Below, piece by piece: positions 17,738-26,041 of a stretch of DNA of 64,000 nucleotides (the stretch's first letter is position 1; every line of letters starts with the position of its first letter). The DNA comes from Moritella sp. Urea-trap-13. Its GTDB lineage: Bacteria; Pseudomonadota; Gammaproteobacteria; Enterobacterales; Moritellaceae. The notes under the pieces are model-generated. The model ran no database searches and was not told the origin of the DNA. It was given only the letters and a program-made list of their open reading frames with translations. The translations under genes were made by a program, and so were the position numbers. The stretch spans positions 434,281 to 498,280 of the forward strand of contig NZ_PJCA01000027.1 in the NCBI RefSeq assembly GCF_002836355.1, written 5' to 3'.

Positions 17738-17767
17738 GTCTATTCATTAAGTGTCTATTCATTAAGT
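17738..17767. repeat. Two tandem 15-bp repeats
   Basis: GTCTATTCATTAAGT occurs twice in perfect tandem directly after the 12-bp hairpin. Confidence 0.8.
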
Positions 17768-17946
17768 GTGAACACCAAGGGACTTTGTCGTACCGTCGCT
17801 CACTCTTTCAGTTAACATTACTGGAATCCCCACTAGTCGTTCAATTTCTTACTTTACAGATGTATATTGACTTAGTTTAACTAAGCTGTTGTAGTCAAAT
17901 GTCTATCTAACATAACGAAATTTGTCATAATGAAAAAGGAATTACT

Positions 17947-18318
17947 ATGCTCAGCTATGCAACAATAGGTGTAACGGATTTAGAAAAGTCAGAAGCTTTT
18001 TATAATGCATTATTGGCACCAATAGGCGCTAAAACATTAATGAAAATGGAGCGAATTATATTCATTGGTAAGAGTATGAAAGAGCCTATGCTTGCTATTT
18101 GTATTCCGTACGATAAAGAAGAACAACACTCTGGTAATGGTAACATGTTAGCTATTGCGCCTGGCTCAAAAGAAAAGTGTGAAGAACTGTATCATAAGGC
18201 AATCGCTTTGGGTGCAACCTGTGATGGTGAACCTGGACAACGAATCCCTGACGTCTTTTATGGCGCTTACTTCCGTGATTTAGATGGTAATAAAATTGCT
18301 TTTAATCACTTTGGTTAA
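17947..18318 (+). CDS. VOC-family (glyoxalase/bleomycin-resistance fold) protein
   Basis: 123-residue vicinal-oxygen-chelate protein. It opens with the beta strand LSYATIGVTDLEKSEAFYNA, where VTDLEKSxxFY is the family signature, and closes with YGAYFRDLDGNKIAFNHFG, where the RDxxGN(K)I/L pattern is typical. The fold supports metal-dependent isomerases, dioxygenases and antibiotic-binding proteins; the substrate is unknown here. AAGGA precedes the ATG by 6 nt. A paralog sharing KPMLAI-, GNG- and YFRDLDGNK-type segments is at 56070-56438. It stands alone at the edge of the repeat-rich stretch. Confidence 0.85.
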   Translation: MLSYATIGVTDLEKSEAFYNALLAPIGAKTLMKMERIIFIGKSMKEPMLAICIPYDKEEQHSGNGNMLAIAPGSKEKCEELYHKAIALGATCDGEPGQRIPDVFYGAYFRDLDGNKIAFNHFG

Positions 18319-18422
18319 CACATTTATCGCCCCAAACTAATTTTGGACTGGAACTGTCCCGTCGTTATTTAGCCTTACCATTTATACCAAATAAAACAAG
18401 GGCTATTTAACAATAGACATAA

Positions 18423-18863
18423 CTAGCAGCTAACAGATGTGATCACGGGGTCACCATTAATTCCAACCACCACTTCAATGCCTGAGTCTCCACTACAATA
18501 ACGAATAATATTACCTGCAGCGACTGTGCCATTTGCTCGGAAGATTATCATCGGTACGCCAGGAGCGATAAAAGATAAGGTTGAGTTACTGTCAGTTGTG
18601 ATAGTTGTTTTGTTGACTACATCAGCGTCAGATGTGGTTAAGGTCAGAACAGTCCCTGCTGTTGCCATATATAAAGTGCGGTTATGGGCGATTGCAGTAT
18701 TTTTAGCGTAGCTAAGTGCGTTATTAATTAGCGTGGTTGCATCATCCATACGGCTTTGCTGCACGGTTTTTTGGTAACTGGGTACGCCGATACCAATGAG
18801 TATCGCGAAGATAGAAATAGTGATCATTAATTCGATGAGGGTAAAACCGACAGACTTGTTCAT
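18423..18863 (-). CDS. Type IV pilin-like protein, FimT/GspH type
   Basis: 146-residue minor pseudopilin. I chose ATG 18863 because AAGGA lies about 9 nt upstream and because it gives a short prepilin leader, MNKSVG, before FTLIELMITISIFAILIGIG with glutamate 5. The segment PSYQKTVQQSRMDDATTLIN, with a central SYAKNTAIAHNRTLYM, is typical of FimT/GspH-type proteins, which prime pilus or pseudopilus assembly. The C-terminus ends in a cysteine, probably disulfide-bonded with RYCSG. No other pilus gene is adjacent. Transcribed toward the VOC gene. Confidence 0.8.
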   Translation of the reverse strand: MNKSVGFTLIELMITISIFAILIGIGVPSYQKTVQQSRMDDATTLINNALSYAKNTAIAHNRTLYMATAGTVLTLTTSDADVVNKTTITTDSNSTLSFIAPGVPMIIFRANGTVAAGNIIRYCSGDSGIEVVVGINGDPVITSVSC

Positions 18864-18970
18864 TCTTGTACATCCTTGTAAAGAAAACAATAGATTAACA
18901 TGCTAAGGCTGTTTGTATTGGTGGTTTTAACGCGACGTTAGGTTATTGCGAGCTGAATTGAATTATCGAG

Positions 18971-19010
18971 TAAAAAAGGGACCACACTTGAGTATATAGT
19001 ATGGTCCCTT
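18971..19010 (-). terminator. Terminator after the two-domain reductase
   Basis: AAGGGACCA (18976-18984) pairs with TGGTCCCTT (19002-19010). On the minus strand the stem is followed by a TTTTTT run. It lies 40 nt past the stop of the 19050-21047 gene. Confidence 0.88.
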
Positions 19011-19049
19011 CAACATTATCTTATTAGCGTCTATTTATGACTGGTCAGA

Positions 19050-21047
19050 TTACCAATGTACGCCGCGCATGATAGCTGCAAATGCAACTTGCTCAGTGCT
19101 TGCTTGTGTTGGTGCATCTTTGTCTTCTAGCTTACCTTTCGCAGCAGCTGAATCATTAAACATACGGTAACCCGTGTTCATGATGATTTCGCTTACTTTA
19201 GGAAATAGCGAGTAAAGCACTTCAGACATAATACCGACTTTAGTCGCGATACGCTTAGGCTTACGGATAATCGCTTGAGCAATTAAATCAGCCGCTTCTG
19301 ATGGTGCCAATGTTGGTACATTGTCATATACTTTTGTTGGACCAATCATTGGCGTACGCACAAGAGGCATATTAATCGTCGTCATGTTGACGTTACGGTC
19401 AGAGAACTCTGATGCAGCACAGCGTGTGAATGCATCAAGTGCAGCTTTTGATGCTACATAAGCAGAGAAACGTGGCGCATTTGTTAATACACCAATTGAA
19501 GAGATGTTGATTACATGCCCTTGCTTTTTCTCTAACATACTAGGCGAGAAGCCCATGATTAAACGAATTGAACCAAAGTAGTTTAACTGCATCGTTCTTT
19601 CGTAATCGTGGAAACGGTCAAACGATAAATCAATTGAACGACGGATTGAACGACCGGCGTTATTGATTAACACATCAACAAAATTGTGTTCTGCAAGTAC
19701 ATTCTTCACTAGCTCATCACATGATTCCATATTAGAAATATCACATGAATAGATGTGCGCTTCGCCACCAAGTTCTTGGATTTGAGCTTGTGTTGCTTCT
19801 AGTTTCGTCACATCACGTGCGACAAGGATTAACTTAGCGCCTGTTGGTGCTAGTTTTAATGCTGTCGCTTCACCAATACCAGAGCTTGCACCTGTAATGA
19901 CAATCGTTTTACCACAGACATTACCTTTCAGGGTCATGTCATTGATTAGGTCATCATTTAGGTTACGTTCCCAATAATCCCATACCGCTGGTGCATATGC
20001 ATCTAAGCGTGGCACTTTGATGTTAGAACCTTCTAATGCACGTGCAGTTTCACGGTCATCGAAGCTAGTTGGGTAGTTAAGGAAGTTCAATACGTCTTTT
20101 GGAATACCAAGGTCATTTAATACCCCTTCAGTAAGTTGTTTTACTGCTGGTAAATGGGCAACGGCTTGACGCACTGATGATGGTAAGAAGTTGGCAATAC
20201 GCGAATCAATACGGAATGCTGTTTTTGGTGCATTACCGGCAGTAGCGAAGATATTAAGTACTTCACCAACCTTGAATGGTTTTGGATCGACAAGGTGGAA
20301 GCAGTTGCTATGAACGTCTACTTTATGGCTGATATGATCAATGGCATCAGCAACATAATCAACCGGTACGATATTAAGACGACGGCCTTCAACACCGATC
20401 ATAGGCATCCATGTTGGAATTGTTTCACGGATTTTTTTCAATAATTTGAAGAAGTAGTATGGACCGTCAACTTTATCAATTTCACCGGTTTTAGAATGGC
20501 CGACAACCATACCTGGACGATAAATACGGAAAGGAATTGAACATTCATCACGTACTACTTTTTCTGAAATATGTTTGGTGCGAAGATATGGGTTGTCCAT
20601 ATTTTCAGCTTCTTCAAACATGTCTTCGTAAAAAGTACCGTTGAACAAACCTGCTGCAGCGATAGAGCTTACATGGTGGAAGCTTTTTGCTTTAATGTTA
20701 ACGGATGCTTCAACAGCGTTACGTGTACCAACAACATTTGCCGTTTCTTGTGATTCTGCATCAGCTTTCATATCGTAGATTGCAGCAAGGTGGTAAACAT
20801 TATCAATTTGGTCAGTATGTGTTTCTAACCATTGTTCATCAATCCCTAAATTAGCTTTAGTGATATCACCTGTAACCATTTTGATACGACTTTTAACACT
20901 TTTATGCACTCTATCCTGTAATGCATTGAATTTGTGTTCTGAGCCTGGGCGAGTTAATACATAAACTTGCGCATCTTCTCTTTCAACTAGACGTTCAATT
21001 AAAAAACGACCAATAAATCCTGTACCACCGGTAACTAAGTATTTCAT
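19050..21047 (-). CDS. Two-domain SDR oxidoreductase, fatty acyl-CoA reductase-like
   Basis: 665 residues with two Rossmann domains. The first (1 to about 360) is an extended SDR/NAD_binding_4 domain with GGTGFIG at residues 7-13 and a YLRTK active-site motif. The second (about 380-620) is a classical SDR with TGASSGIGEA, NNAG, ISSIG and YVASK. This order and length match the Marinobacter bifunctional fatty acyl-CoA reductase type (about 660 residues), which reduces acyl-CoA or acyl-ACP to fatty alcohol with NADPH. That match is recalled, not computed. A role in fatty alcohol, wax ester or membrane-lipid metabolism is inferred. It is monocistronic, with a terminator behind it and about 800 nt of non-coding sequence ahead; GAGG and TGGA lie before the ATG. 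Confidence 0.78.
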   Translation of the reverse strand: MKYLVTGGTGFIGRFLIERLVEREDAQVYVLTRPGSEHKFNALQDRVHKSVKSRIKMVTGDITKANLGIDEQWLETHTDQIDNVYHLAAIYDMKADAESQETANVVGTRNAVEASVNIKAKSFHHVSSIAAAGLFNGTFYEDMFEEAENMDNPYLRTKHISEKVVRDECSIPFRIYRPGMVVGHSKTGEIDKVDGPYYFFKLLKKIRETIPTWMPMIGVEGRRLNIVPVDYVADAIDHISHKVDVHSNCFHLVDPKPFKVGEVLNIFATAGNAPKTAFRIDSRIANFLPSSVRQAVAHLPAVKQLTEGVLNDLGIPKDVLNFLNYPTSFDDRETARALEGSNIKVPRLDAYAPAVWDYWERNLNDDLINDMTLKGNVCGKTIVITGASSGIGEATALKLAPTGAKLILVARDVTKLEATQAQIQELGGEAHIYSCDISNMESCDELVKNVLAEHNFVDVLINNAGRSIRRSIDLSFDRFHDYERTMQLNYFGSIRLIMGFSPSMLEKKQGHVINISSIGVLTNAPRFSAYVASKAALDAFTRCAASEFSDRNVNMTTINMPLVRTPMIGPTKVYDNVPTLAPSEAADLIAQAIIRKPKRIATKVGIMSEVLYSLFPKVSEIIMNTGYRMFNDSAAAKGKLEDKDAPTQASTEQVAFAAIMRGVHW

Positions 21048-21847
21048 TCCATTATCCTCAACTAAGCTATGTTTAATTTTTGTTAATCAAAATGACTGCG
21101 TATCACTTTTGTAGTAGTAATATCATCGAAATCAAAATGAATGTCAATGATGTGCCCTTAACGTAACTTGTAAATAGGCATGTTTTACAACACTTAGTCA
21201 GTATTATGTGACGAGTTGTTGGTTTAATTTGATTGTTAATCCTGTTAACAAATAATCAACGGCTAGTGTAAATACTTCATTTCAGTAAATTATAACGACG
21301 TTGATGTTTTACAAGCTCAAAGTGTACTTATTTACATTGCATTAACAAGTGTTGAAGCCCATCGTTCAAAATAATGCTTAATTTGAGTGTTTAATTCTAA
21401 ATATTATTTAAGGTGGTTTCAGCTGGGGTGATCATTAAGTTTAATCTCAATATGAAATCATTTAATGTTATTTTTATCAATTGCTTAAGTTTAATCTTAT
21501 GCTTCTGATTGATTTTTAGTGAAGCTGTTAACAATAAGGATTAATACTTTAGTGTTAAGTTCTATAAAATATAATTGTTTCTTAGCGATATCATTGATGA
21601 ATTTGATGTGATTAAAGTCAAAAAAATTAAATTTTTAATGACTTATCTAGGGAGGGTATTTTAGTGCTTCAACATATGTAATTAAGTAACTAATCGTGCG
21701 TTGTAGGACTTTAAGATTAGAATATTTGTTCCATAGTTAATTTGTATCTCTAAAGTATTAAATTCTGAATTAAGCCTTTTTACAATTTATAATTTTTAAA
21801 TTCTGTTTTTGCTTGTGATAGCGGTATCAGGGCTTATTTAATGATGC
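21048..21847. other. 800-nt AT-rich non-coding stretch
   Basis: No ORF, tRNA or clear hairpin with a T tail was found. It is rich in AATT, TTAA and GTTAA segments. It must hold the promoter of the reductase gene; no FadR or PsrA motif was seen. Confidence 0.5.
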
Positions 21848-22366
21848 TTAATAAGCGTTGATTGGTGAGATTGCATATTCAAATCCAGCAATGCCATCAT
21901 TTTTTGTAATGGCGATGATACGTTGATTACTACTGCCTCGAAATTTTAGTGCCGGATCAAATAGCGGCTGTTCAAATTTACCATCCACTAGATAATCTAT
22001 GTATTGCACGACCATTTTTTGTTGTGGTGTTAATTGTTCTATCGTATAACCACTCCATAACCATATATCTTTTCCAACACATTCTTTTTTAACTCTTTTT
22101 ACGAGTCTTAATATACTTTCTAAGTTACTTGGATAGAGGGGATCTCCACCGCTTAAGCTTAATCCGCGACGGCGTATTCGGGTATCGTTTAAATCCTTGA
22201 TTATTTTGTCTTCAATCTCTTGAGTGAAAACAGAACCATTACCTGGTGACCAGGTTGATTGGTTGTAGCAGCCCTTGCATTGATGCTCGCAACCGCTGAC
22301 AAACAAGGTTACACGTGTACCTGTGCCATTGATCACATCAAGCGGGTAATATTGAGAATAATGCAT
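21848..22366 (-). CDS. nrdG: Anaerobic ribonucleotide reductase activating enzyme
   Basis: Radical-SAM activase that uses a [4Fe-4S] cluster and S-adenosylmethionine to put the glycyl radical on NrdD. The 172 residues fit the family (E. coli 154). The cluster motif is C26, C30 and C33 in SGCEHQCKGCYN, identical in position to E. coli. The SAM-binding SLSGGDPLYP follows. It is about 98 nt downstream of nrdD on the same strand and is probably co-transcribed from the FNR-controlled promoter. It is transcribed only when the cell needs deoxynucleotides without oxygen, by family knowledge. Confidence 0.97.
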   Translation of the reverse strand: MHYSQYYPLDVINGTGTRVTLFVSGCEHQCKGCYNQSTWSPGNGSVFTQEIEDKIIKDLNDTRIRRRGLSLSGGDPLYPSNLESILRLVKRVKKECVGKDIWLWSGYTIEQLTPQQKMVVQYIDYLVDGKFEQPLFDPALKFRGSSNQRIIAITKNDGIAGFEYAISPINAY

Positions 22367-22464
22367 AATTACTTCTTAAACGCTAGCCAATAACGAATTG
22401 ACTAGCCAGTTAATTAACCTGAGGTCGGATGAGTTATAACTATTTACATAGCGTTAATAAATCA

Positions 22465-24600
22465 TTATAAATGTTTAACGCGGCGTTTGACTTCTTCTTG
22501 CTTGCCTTCATTAAAAGGTCGCGCGTCTGGACTGCCTAAATAACCACAGACTCTACGGGTCACAGATACCTTGGCGATATCGTGGTTATCGCACTTAGGG
22601 CAAGTAAAACCTTTACTGGTACATTCAAACTCACCGGTATAACCACACTCATAACACTCATCAATCGGTGTGTTGGTGCCGTAATAAGGTACACGTGTAT
22701 AACTGTAGTCCCACACATCTTCCAATGCTTCAATGTTGTGCTGCATATTCGGGTATTCGCCATAACAGATAAAACCGCCGTTACTAATAGCAGGGTAGGG
22801 CATTTCAAAATCAATTTTATCGTATGGGTTAACCTGCTTCTCAACATCGAGATGGAAACTGTTAGTGTAGTAGCCTTTGTCGGTCACATCTTTGATATCA
22901 CCAAAGGTGGTTTTATCTAATTTAGCAAAACGGCTACACAGGTTCTCACTTGGCGTTGCATACAAGCTGAATGCGTAACCGGTTGCTGTGGTCCATTGCT
23001 CAGTAGCCACTTTCATGTGGTTAAGCATAGCAATCGCTTTTTGTTGTAGCGCTTTACTATCATAAGGGTGAGTATTATTACCAAATAGCGCATTGATGGC
23101 TTCGTGTAAACCTATATAACCCAAAGAAATTGAGGCTCGACCATGCTTGAAGATATCTAATACGTCATCATCTGCATTTAATCTAACGCCGCAAGCACCT
23201 TCCATATAAAGGATCGGAGCAACACGTGCTTTAACACCTTTAAGACGTGAAATACGGGTTTGCAGTGCGCGTTTACATAGCACTAAACGTTCATCAAGTA
23301 ATTGATAGAAGCGTGACTCATCGCCTTTTGCTTGAATGGCGATACGCGGTAAATTAAGACTAACGACACCTAAGTTATTACGGCCTTCGTGAATTAACTC
23401 ACCTTGTTCTTCATATGTTCCTAAGAAACTGCGACAACCCATAGGTGTTTTAAATGAACCTGTGACTTTTACTACTTGGTCATAATTTAAAATATCTGGA
23501 TACATGCGCTTAGTTGAACATTCCAGAGCCAGTTGTTTAATATCGTAACTTGGATCTTCTGGCTTATGGTTTAGGCCATCTTTAATTGCAAATACCAGTT
23601 TTGGAAATACTGCGGTTTTATGGTTTCGGCCTAAACCAGCAATGCGGTTTTTGAGAATCGATTGCTGAATTAAACGCGCTTCCCAGTTGGTGCCCAAACC
23701 AAAACCAAAGGTCACAAAAGGCGTTTGGCCGTTCGCAGTGTGCAAGGTATTTACTTCATATTCCAATGACTGGAATGCATCGAAACATTCTTTTTCGGTG
23801 CGTGAACGTGCAAATTCCGCTTTATTTGGGATCGACCATTCTTCCGCTAATAAAGTATTTTTATCAAAGCTCGCTGTTACGTAAGGCGCTAAGATCTCAT
23901 CAATACGGTTAATTGTGGTACCACCATAAATATGGCTAGCTACCTGAGCTATGATTTGTGCTGTCACCGCGGTTGCTGTGGTGATTGATTTTGGCGTTTC
24001 AATTTCAGCGTTACCCATTTTAAAGCCGTGGGTTAGCATGCCATCAAGGTCGATCAGCATACAGTTAAACATCGGGAAGAACGGGGCGTAGTCAAGATCG
24101 TGATAATGAATGTCGCCAGCTTCATGGGCATGGACAATATCGCGTGGCAAGATATGTTGTTTGGCATAATGTTTAGCGACAATACCGGCCAGTAAATCTC
24201 GCTGAGTTGGTATCACTTTACTGTCTTTATTGGCATTTTCGTTAAGCAGTGATTCGTTACTTTGCTCAATAAGGCCTTTGATCTCGTTGGTTAGAATGCT
24301 TTGTGTTTCACGAGCAATATCACGTTGATGACGGTATTCGATGTAAGCGCGAGCAATGAGCTTGTTGCTTTCTTGCATTAACACATCTTCAACGGTGTTT
24401 TGGATGGTATGGATCTCAATGGCATGTTCGCTAGATACATCTTGTTGAATCAATATTTGATGTACTTTATTTGCCATGTCGACCGCATAACCACGGTTTT
24501 CTTGTTGCACTGATTTAGCTGCAGCGAAAATGGCGTCTTGTATGCATTGAATGTTAAACGGTACACGACAACCATCTCGTTTTATGACAAATAGATCCAC
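22465..24600 (-). CDS. nrdD: Anaerobic (class III) ribonucleoside-triphosphate reductase
   Basis: Reduces NTPs to dNTPs without oxygen by a glycyl radical. I place the start at GTG 24600: a strong GAAGGAG (24607-24613) lies 6 nt upstream, and the resulting 711 residues start VDLFVIKRDGCRVPFN, matching E. coli NrdD (712). The longer reading from an upstream ATG is not supported. An ATP-cone domain occupies the first 100 residues. The zinc site is CYECGYTGEFEC plus CPKC near residues 640-665. The glycyl radical loop RRVCGYLGSPDARPFN is near 675-690. A perfect FNR box lies upstream and nrdG follows. Confidence 0.97.
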   Translation of the reverse strand: MDLFVIKRDGCRVPFNIQCIQDAIFAAAKSVQQENRGYAVDMANKVHQILIQQDVSSEHAIEIHTIQNTVEDVLMQESNKLIARAYIEYRHQRDIARETQSILTNEIKGLIEQSNESLLNENANKDSKVIPTQRDLLAGIVAKHYAKQHILPRDIVHAHEAGDIHYHDLDYAPFFPMFNCMLIDLDGMLTHGFKMGNAEIETPKSITTATAVTAQIIAQVASHIYGGTTINRIDEILAPYVTASFDKNTLLAEEWSIPNKAEFARSRTEKECFDAFQSLEYEVNTLHTANGQTPFVTFGFGLGTNWEARLIQQSILKNRIAGLGRNHKTAVFPKLVFAIKDGLNHKPEDPSYDIKQLALECSTKRMYPDILNYDQVVKVTGSFKTPMGCRSFLGTYEEQGELIHEGRNNLGVVSLNLPRIAIQAKGDESRFYQLLDERLVLCKRALQTRISRLKGVKARVAPILYMEGACGVRLNADDDVLDIFKHGRASISLGYIGLHEAINALFGNNTHPYDSKALQQKAIAMLNHMKVATEQWTTATGYAFSLYATPSENLCSRFAKLDKTTFGDIKDVTDKGYYTNSFHLDVEKQVNPYDKIDFEMPYPAISNGGFICYGEYPNMQHNIEALEDVWDYSYTRVPYYGTNTPIDECYECGYTGEFECTSKGFTCPKCDNHDIAKVSVTRRVCGYLGSPDARPFNEGKQEEVKRRVKHL

Positions 24601-24606
24601 AAAATA

Positions 24607-24613
24607 CTCCTTC
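24607..24613 (-). promoter_or_regulatory. Ribosome-binding site that decides the nrdD start
   Basis: Minus strand GAAGGAG, then TATTTT, then GTG. It fixes GTG 24600 as the start over the weaker upstream ATG at 24645. Confidence 0.8.
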
Positions 24614-24713
24614 AGTTTAAAATTGACATTATTATGTGACACCATATATAGATGTTATTTTAATCAGTGACACAATATGTAGTGTATTAGGCTTGAAGTT
24701 TGTTTTTGGTGCA

Positions 24714-24727
24714 TTGATTTTGATCAA
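24714..24727. promoter_or_regulatory. FNR box upstream of nrdD
   Basis: TTGATTTTGATCAA is a perfect match to the FNR consensus TTGAT-N4-ATCAA, centred 120 bp upstream of the nrdD GTG. FNR activates anaerobic genes when its iron-sulfur cluster is intact. Confidence 0.8.
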
Positions 24728-24863
24728 TAATTATCACGCCAAAATAAGGGATTGATAAGGGACGTATTCTCGATCAATAAATGGCGCTATTATGCTTGTA
24801 AGTTTATTTTTGAACGATATTTAAACGTAAACTGAACAGCGAAGTGTTTGTAATGAATAAAAC

Positions 24864-24892
24864 TTTACAACGTCTAGAGCTTGCTCTAATAT
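24864..24892 (+). promoter_or_regulatory. Sigma-70 promoter of tRNA-Ser
   Basis: TTTACA at 24864-24869, 17-bp spacer, TAATAT at 24887-24892. The tRNA starts 15 nt after the -10 element. Confidence 0.7.
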
Positions 24893-24906
24893 TCGCTCAT
24901 TGCTGC

Positions 24907-24997
24907 GGAGGGGTGGCAGAGTGGCCGAATGCACTGGTCTTGAAAACCAGCAGGGGTTAATAGCTCCTCGAGAGTTCAAATCTCTCCTCCTCCGCCA
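24907..24997 (+). tRNA. tRNA-Ser(UGA)
   Basis: 91 nt with encoded CCA (24995-24997). The acceptor stem GGAGGGG (24907-24913) pairs with CTCCTCC. The anticodon stem-loop CTGGT-CTTGAAA-ACCAG gives anticodon TGA at 24941-24943. A long variable arm, as in all serine tRNAs, precedes the T-stem GAGAG/CTCTC with TTCAAAT loop. Reads UCA codons (and UCG by wobble or modification). Confidence 0.97.
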
Positions 24998-25009
24998 TCC
25001 ATTCAAGAG

Positions 25010-25055
25010 AACGCTAACCGATTACTAGATAACAGTAACCGCTTAGCGTTTTTTT
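25010..25055 (+). terminator. Terminator after tRNA-Ser
   Basis: AACGCTAA (25010-25017) pairs with TTAGCGTT (25043-25050), with an inner TTACT/AGTAA stem, followed by a T run. Confidence 0.88.
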
Positions 25056-25197
25056 ATATCTATTTTTCACATATTCCACATTTTTTTCACTAATCCTCTG
25101 CTAACTTCATTATTATACCTGAACGTTTATACCCACAGCATTAACATCCGTGTGCACATGTGATTGGTATTCTTCATTTTTGTTGAGACATTAGCTT

Positions 25198-25713
25198 ATG
25201 AACTCATTTATCTTTAACTGTATTCGTCCTTTCTTTATTACTACCTCTGTTGTTATCAGTTTGATTTTCTCTACTCTCACCTTTGCTGAGAACAAGGTTA
25301 TCCAAGCGCCGACATTTAATTTACCTGGTGTCGATAACACGCAAGTTAATCTTGCTGATTATCGTGGCAAGGTGGTGTTAGTGGATTTTTGGGCATCTTG
25401 GTGTACGCCTTGTATTCGTTCATTTCCGTGGATGGATGAAATGGTGGCGAAATATGGCGAACAAGGGTTTGAAATTATTGCTATTAATATGGATCAAGAA
25501 GCTGTTTTAGCAAAAAAATTCTTACAACGTTACCCGAATAACTTAACCATAGCATTTGATCCGCAAGGTACCGTGGCTGAGCAATATAAAATCATGGGAT
25601 TGCCTAATTCATTTATACTTAATAAAAAGGGCGAGATTGTGTATAAACACGTCGGCTTTAGATTATCAGAGTTAGATAAATACGAAGCCGAGATATCATC
25701 GTTATTACCGTAA
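25198..25713 (+). CDS. Periplasmic TlpA/ResA-like thioredoxin
   Basis: 171 residues. Residues 1-30 form a signal peptide (VVISLIFSTLTFA). The thioredoxin fold follows with the redox motif WASWCTPC near residues 64-71 and the cis-proline region MGLPNSFILN. TlpA/ResA-type proteins are periplasmic thiol reductants that act on specific partners, such as cytochrome c or copper-site proteins. Here the partner is plausibly the DUF4266 lipoprotein 115 nt downstream, whose C-terminus has closely spaced cysteines; that is inference. First gene of the TlpA-DUF4266-DUF3570-ApbE cluster. Confidence 0.9.
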   Translation: MNSFIFNCIRPFFITTSVVISLIFSTLTFAENKVIQAPTFNLPGVDNTQVNLADYRGKVVLVDFWASWCTPCIRSFPWMDEMVAKYGEQGFEIIAINMDQEAVLAKKFLQRYPNNLTIAFDPQGTVAEQYKIMGLPNSFILNKKGEIVYKHVGFRLSELDKYEAEISSLLP

Positions 25714-25828
25714 TGATGAGAGCAGATAGAACAGAATTGATAGAAAAAAACGAGTAGAAATAAATAAGTAGAAACAATTTATATAAATAACTGATATAAA
25801 ATAATGTAGTTAATTTTTGGAGTGGCTT

Positions 25829-26041
25829 ATGAGACGGATTTTATTATTAGCCTGTATATTGAGTTTAACGGCTTGTTCGTCACTCGGGGTAAAGCCTTGG
25901 GAACGTGACTTGTTAGCTAAACCTGAAATGCAGCTTGCTGAGAACCCGATGGAACTGGGGTTTGACGACCATACTTACTTCAGTAAAGAAGGCTCTAGTG
26001 GCGGCGGTAGTTTTGCGGGTGGAGGTTGTGGATGCAACTAA
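25829..26041 (+). CDS. DUF4266 small lipoprotein
   Basis: 70 residues, start at ATG 25829 with GGAG 6 nt upstream. A lipoprotein signal peptide ends in LTAC, so the mature lipid-modified protein starts at C17 and has only about 54 residues. It contains VKPWERDLLAKPEM, the DUF4266 hallmark, and a glycine-rich tail ending GGGCGCN. Two cysteines one residue apart at the C-terminus could bind metal or form thiol-redox links. The protein has no known function. The DUF3570 gene starts inside its last codons (10-nt overlap), so the two are translationally coupled. Confidence 0.85.
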   Translation: MRRILLLACILSLTACSSLGVKPWERDLLAKPEMQLAENPMELGFDDHTYFSKEGSSGGGSFAGGGCGCN

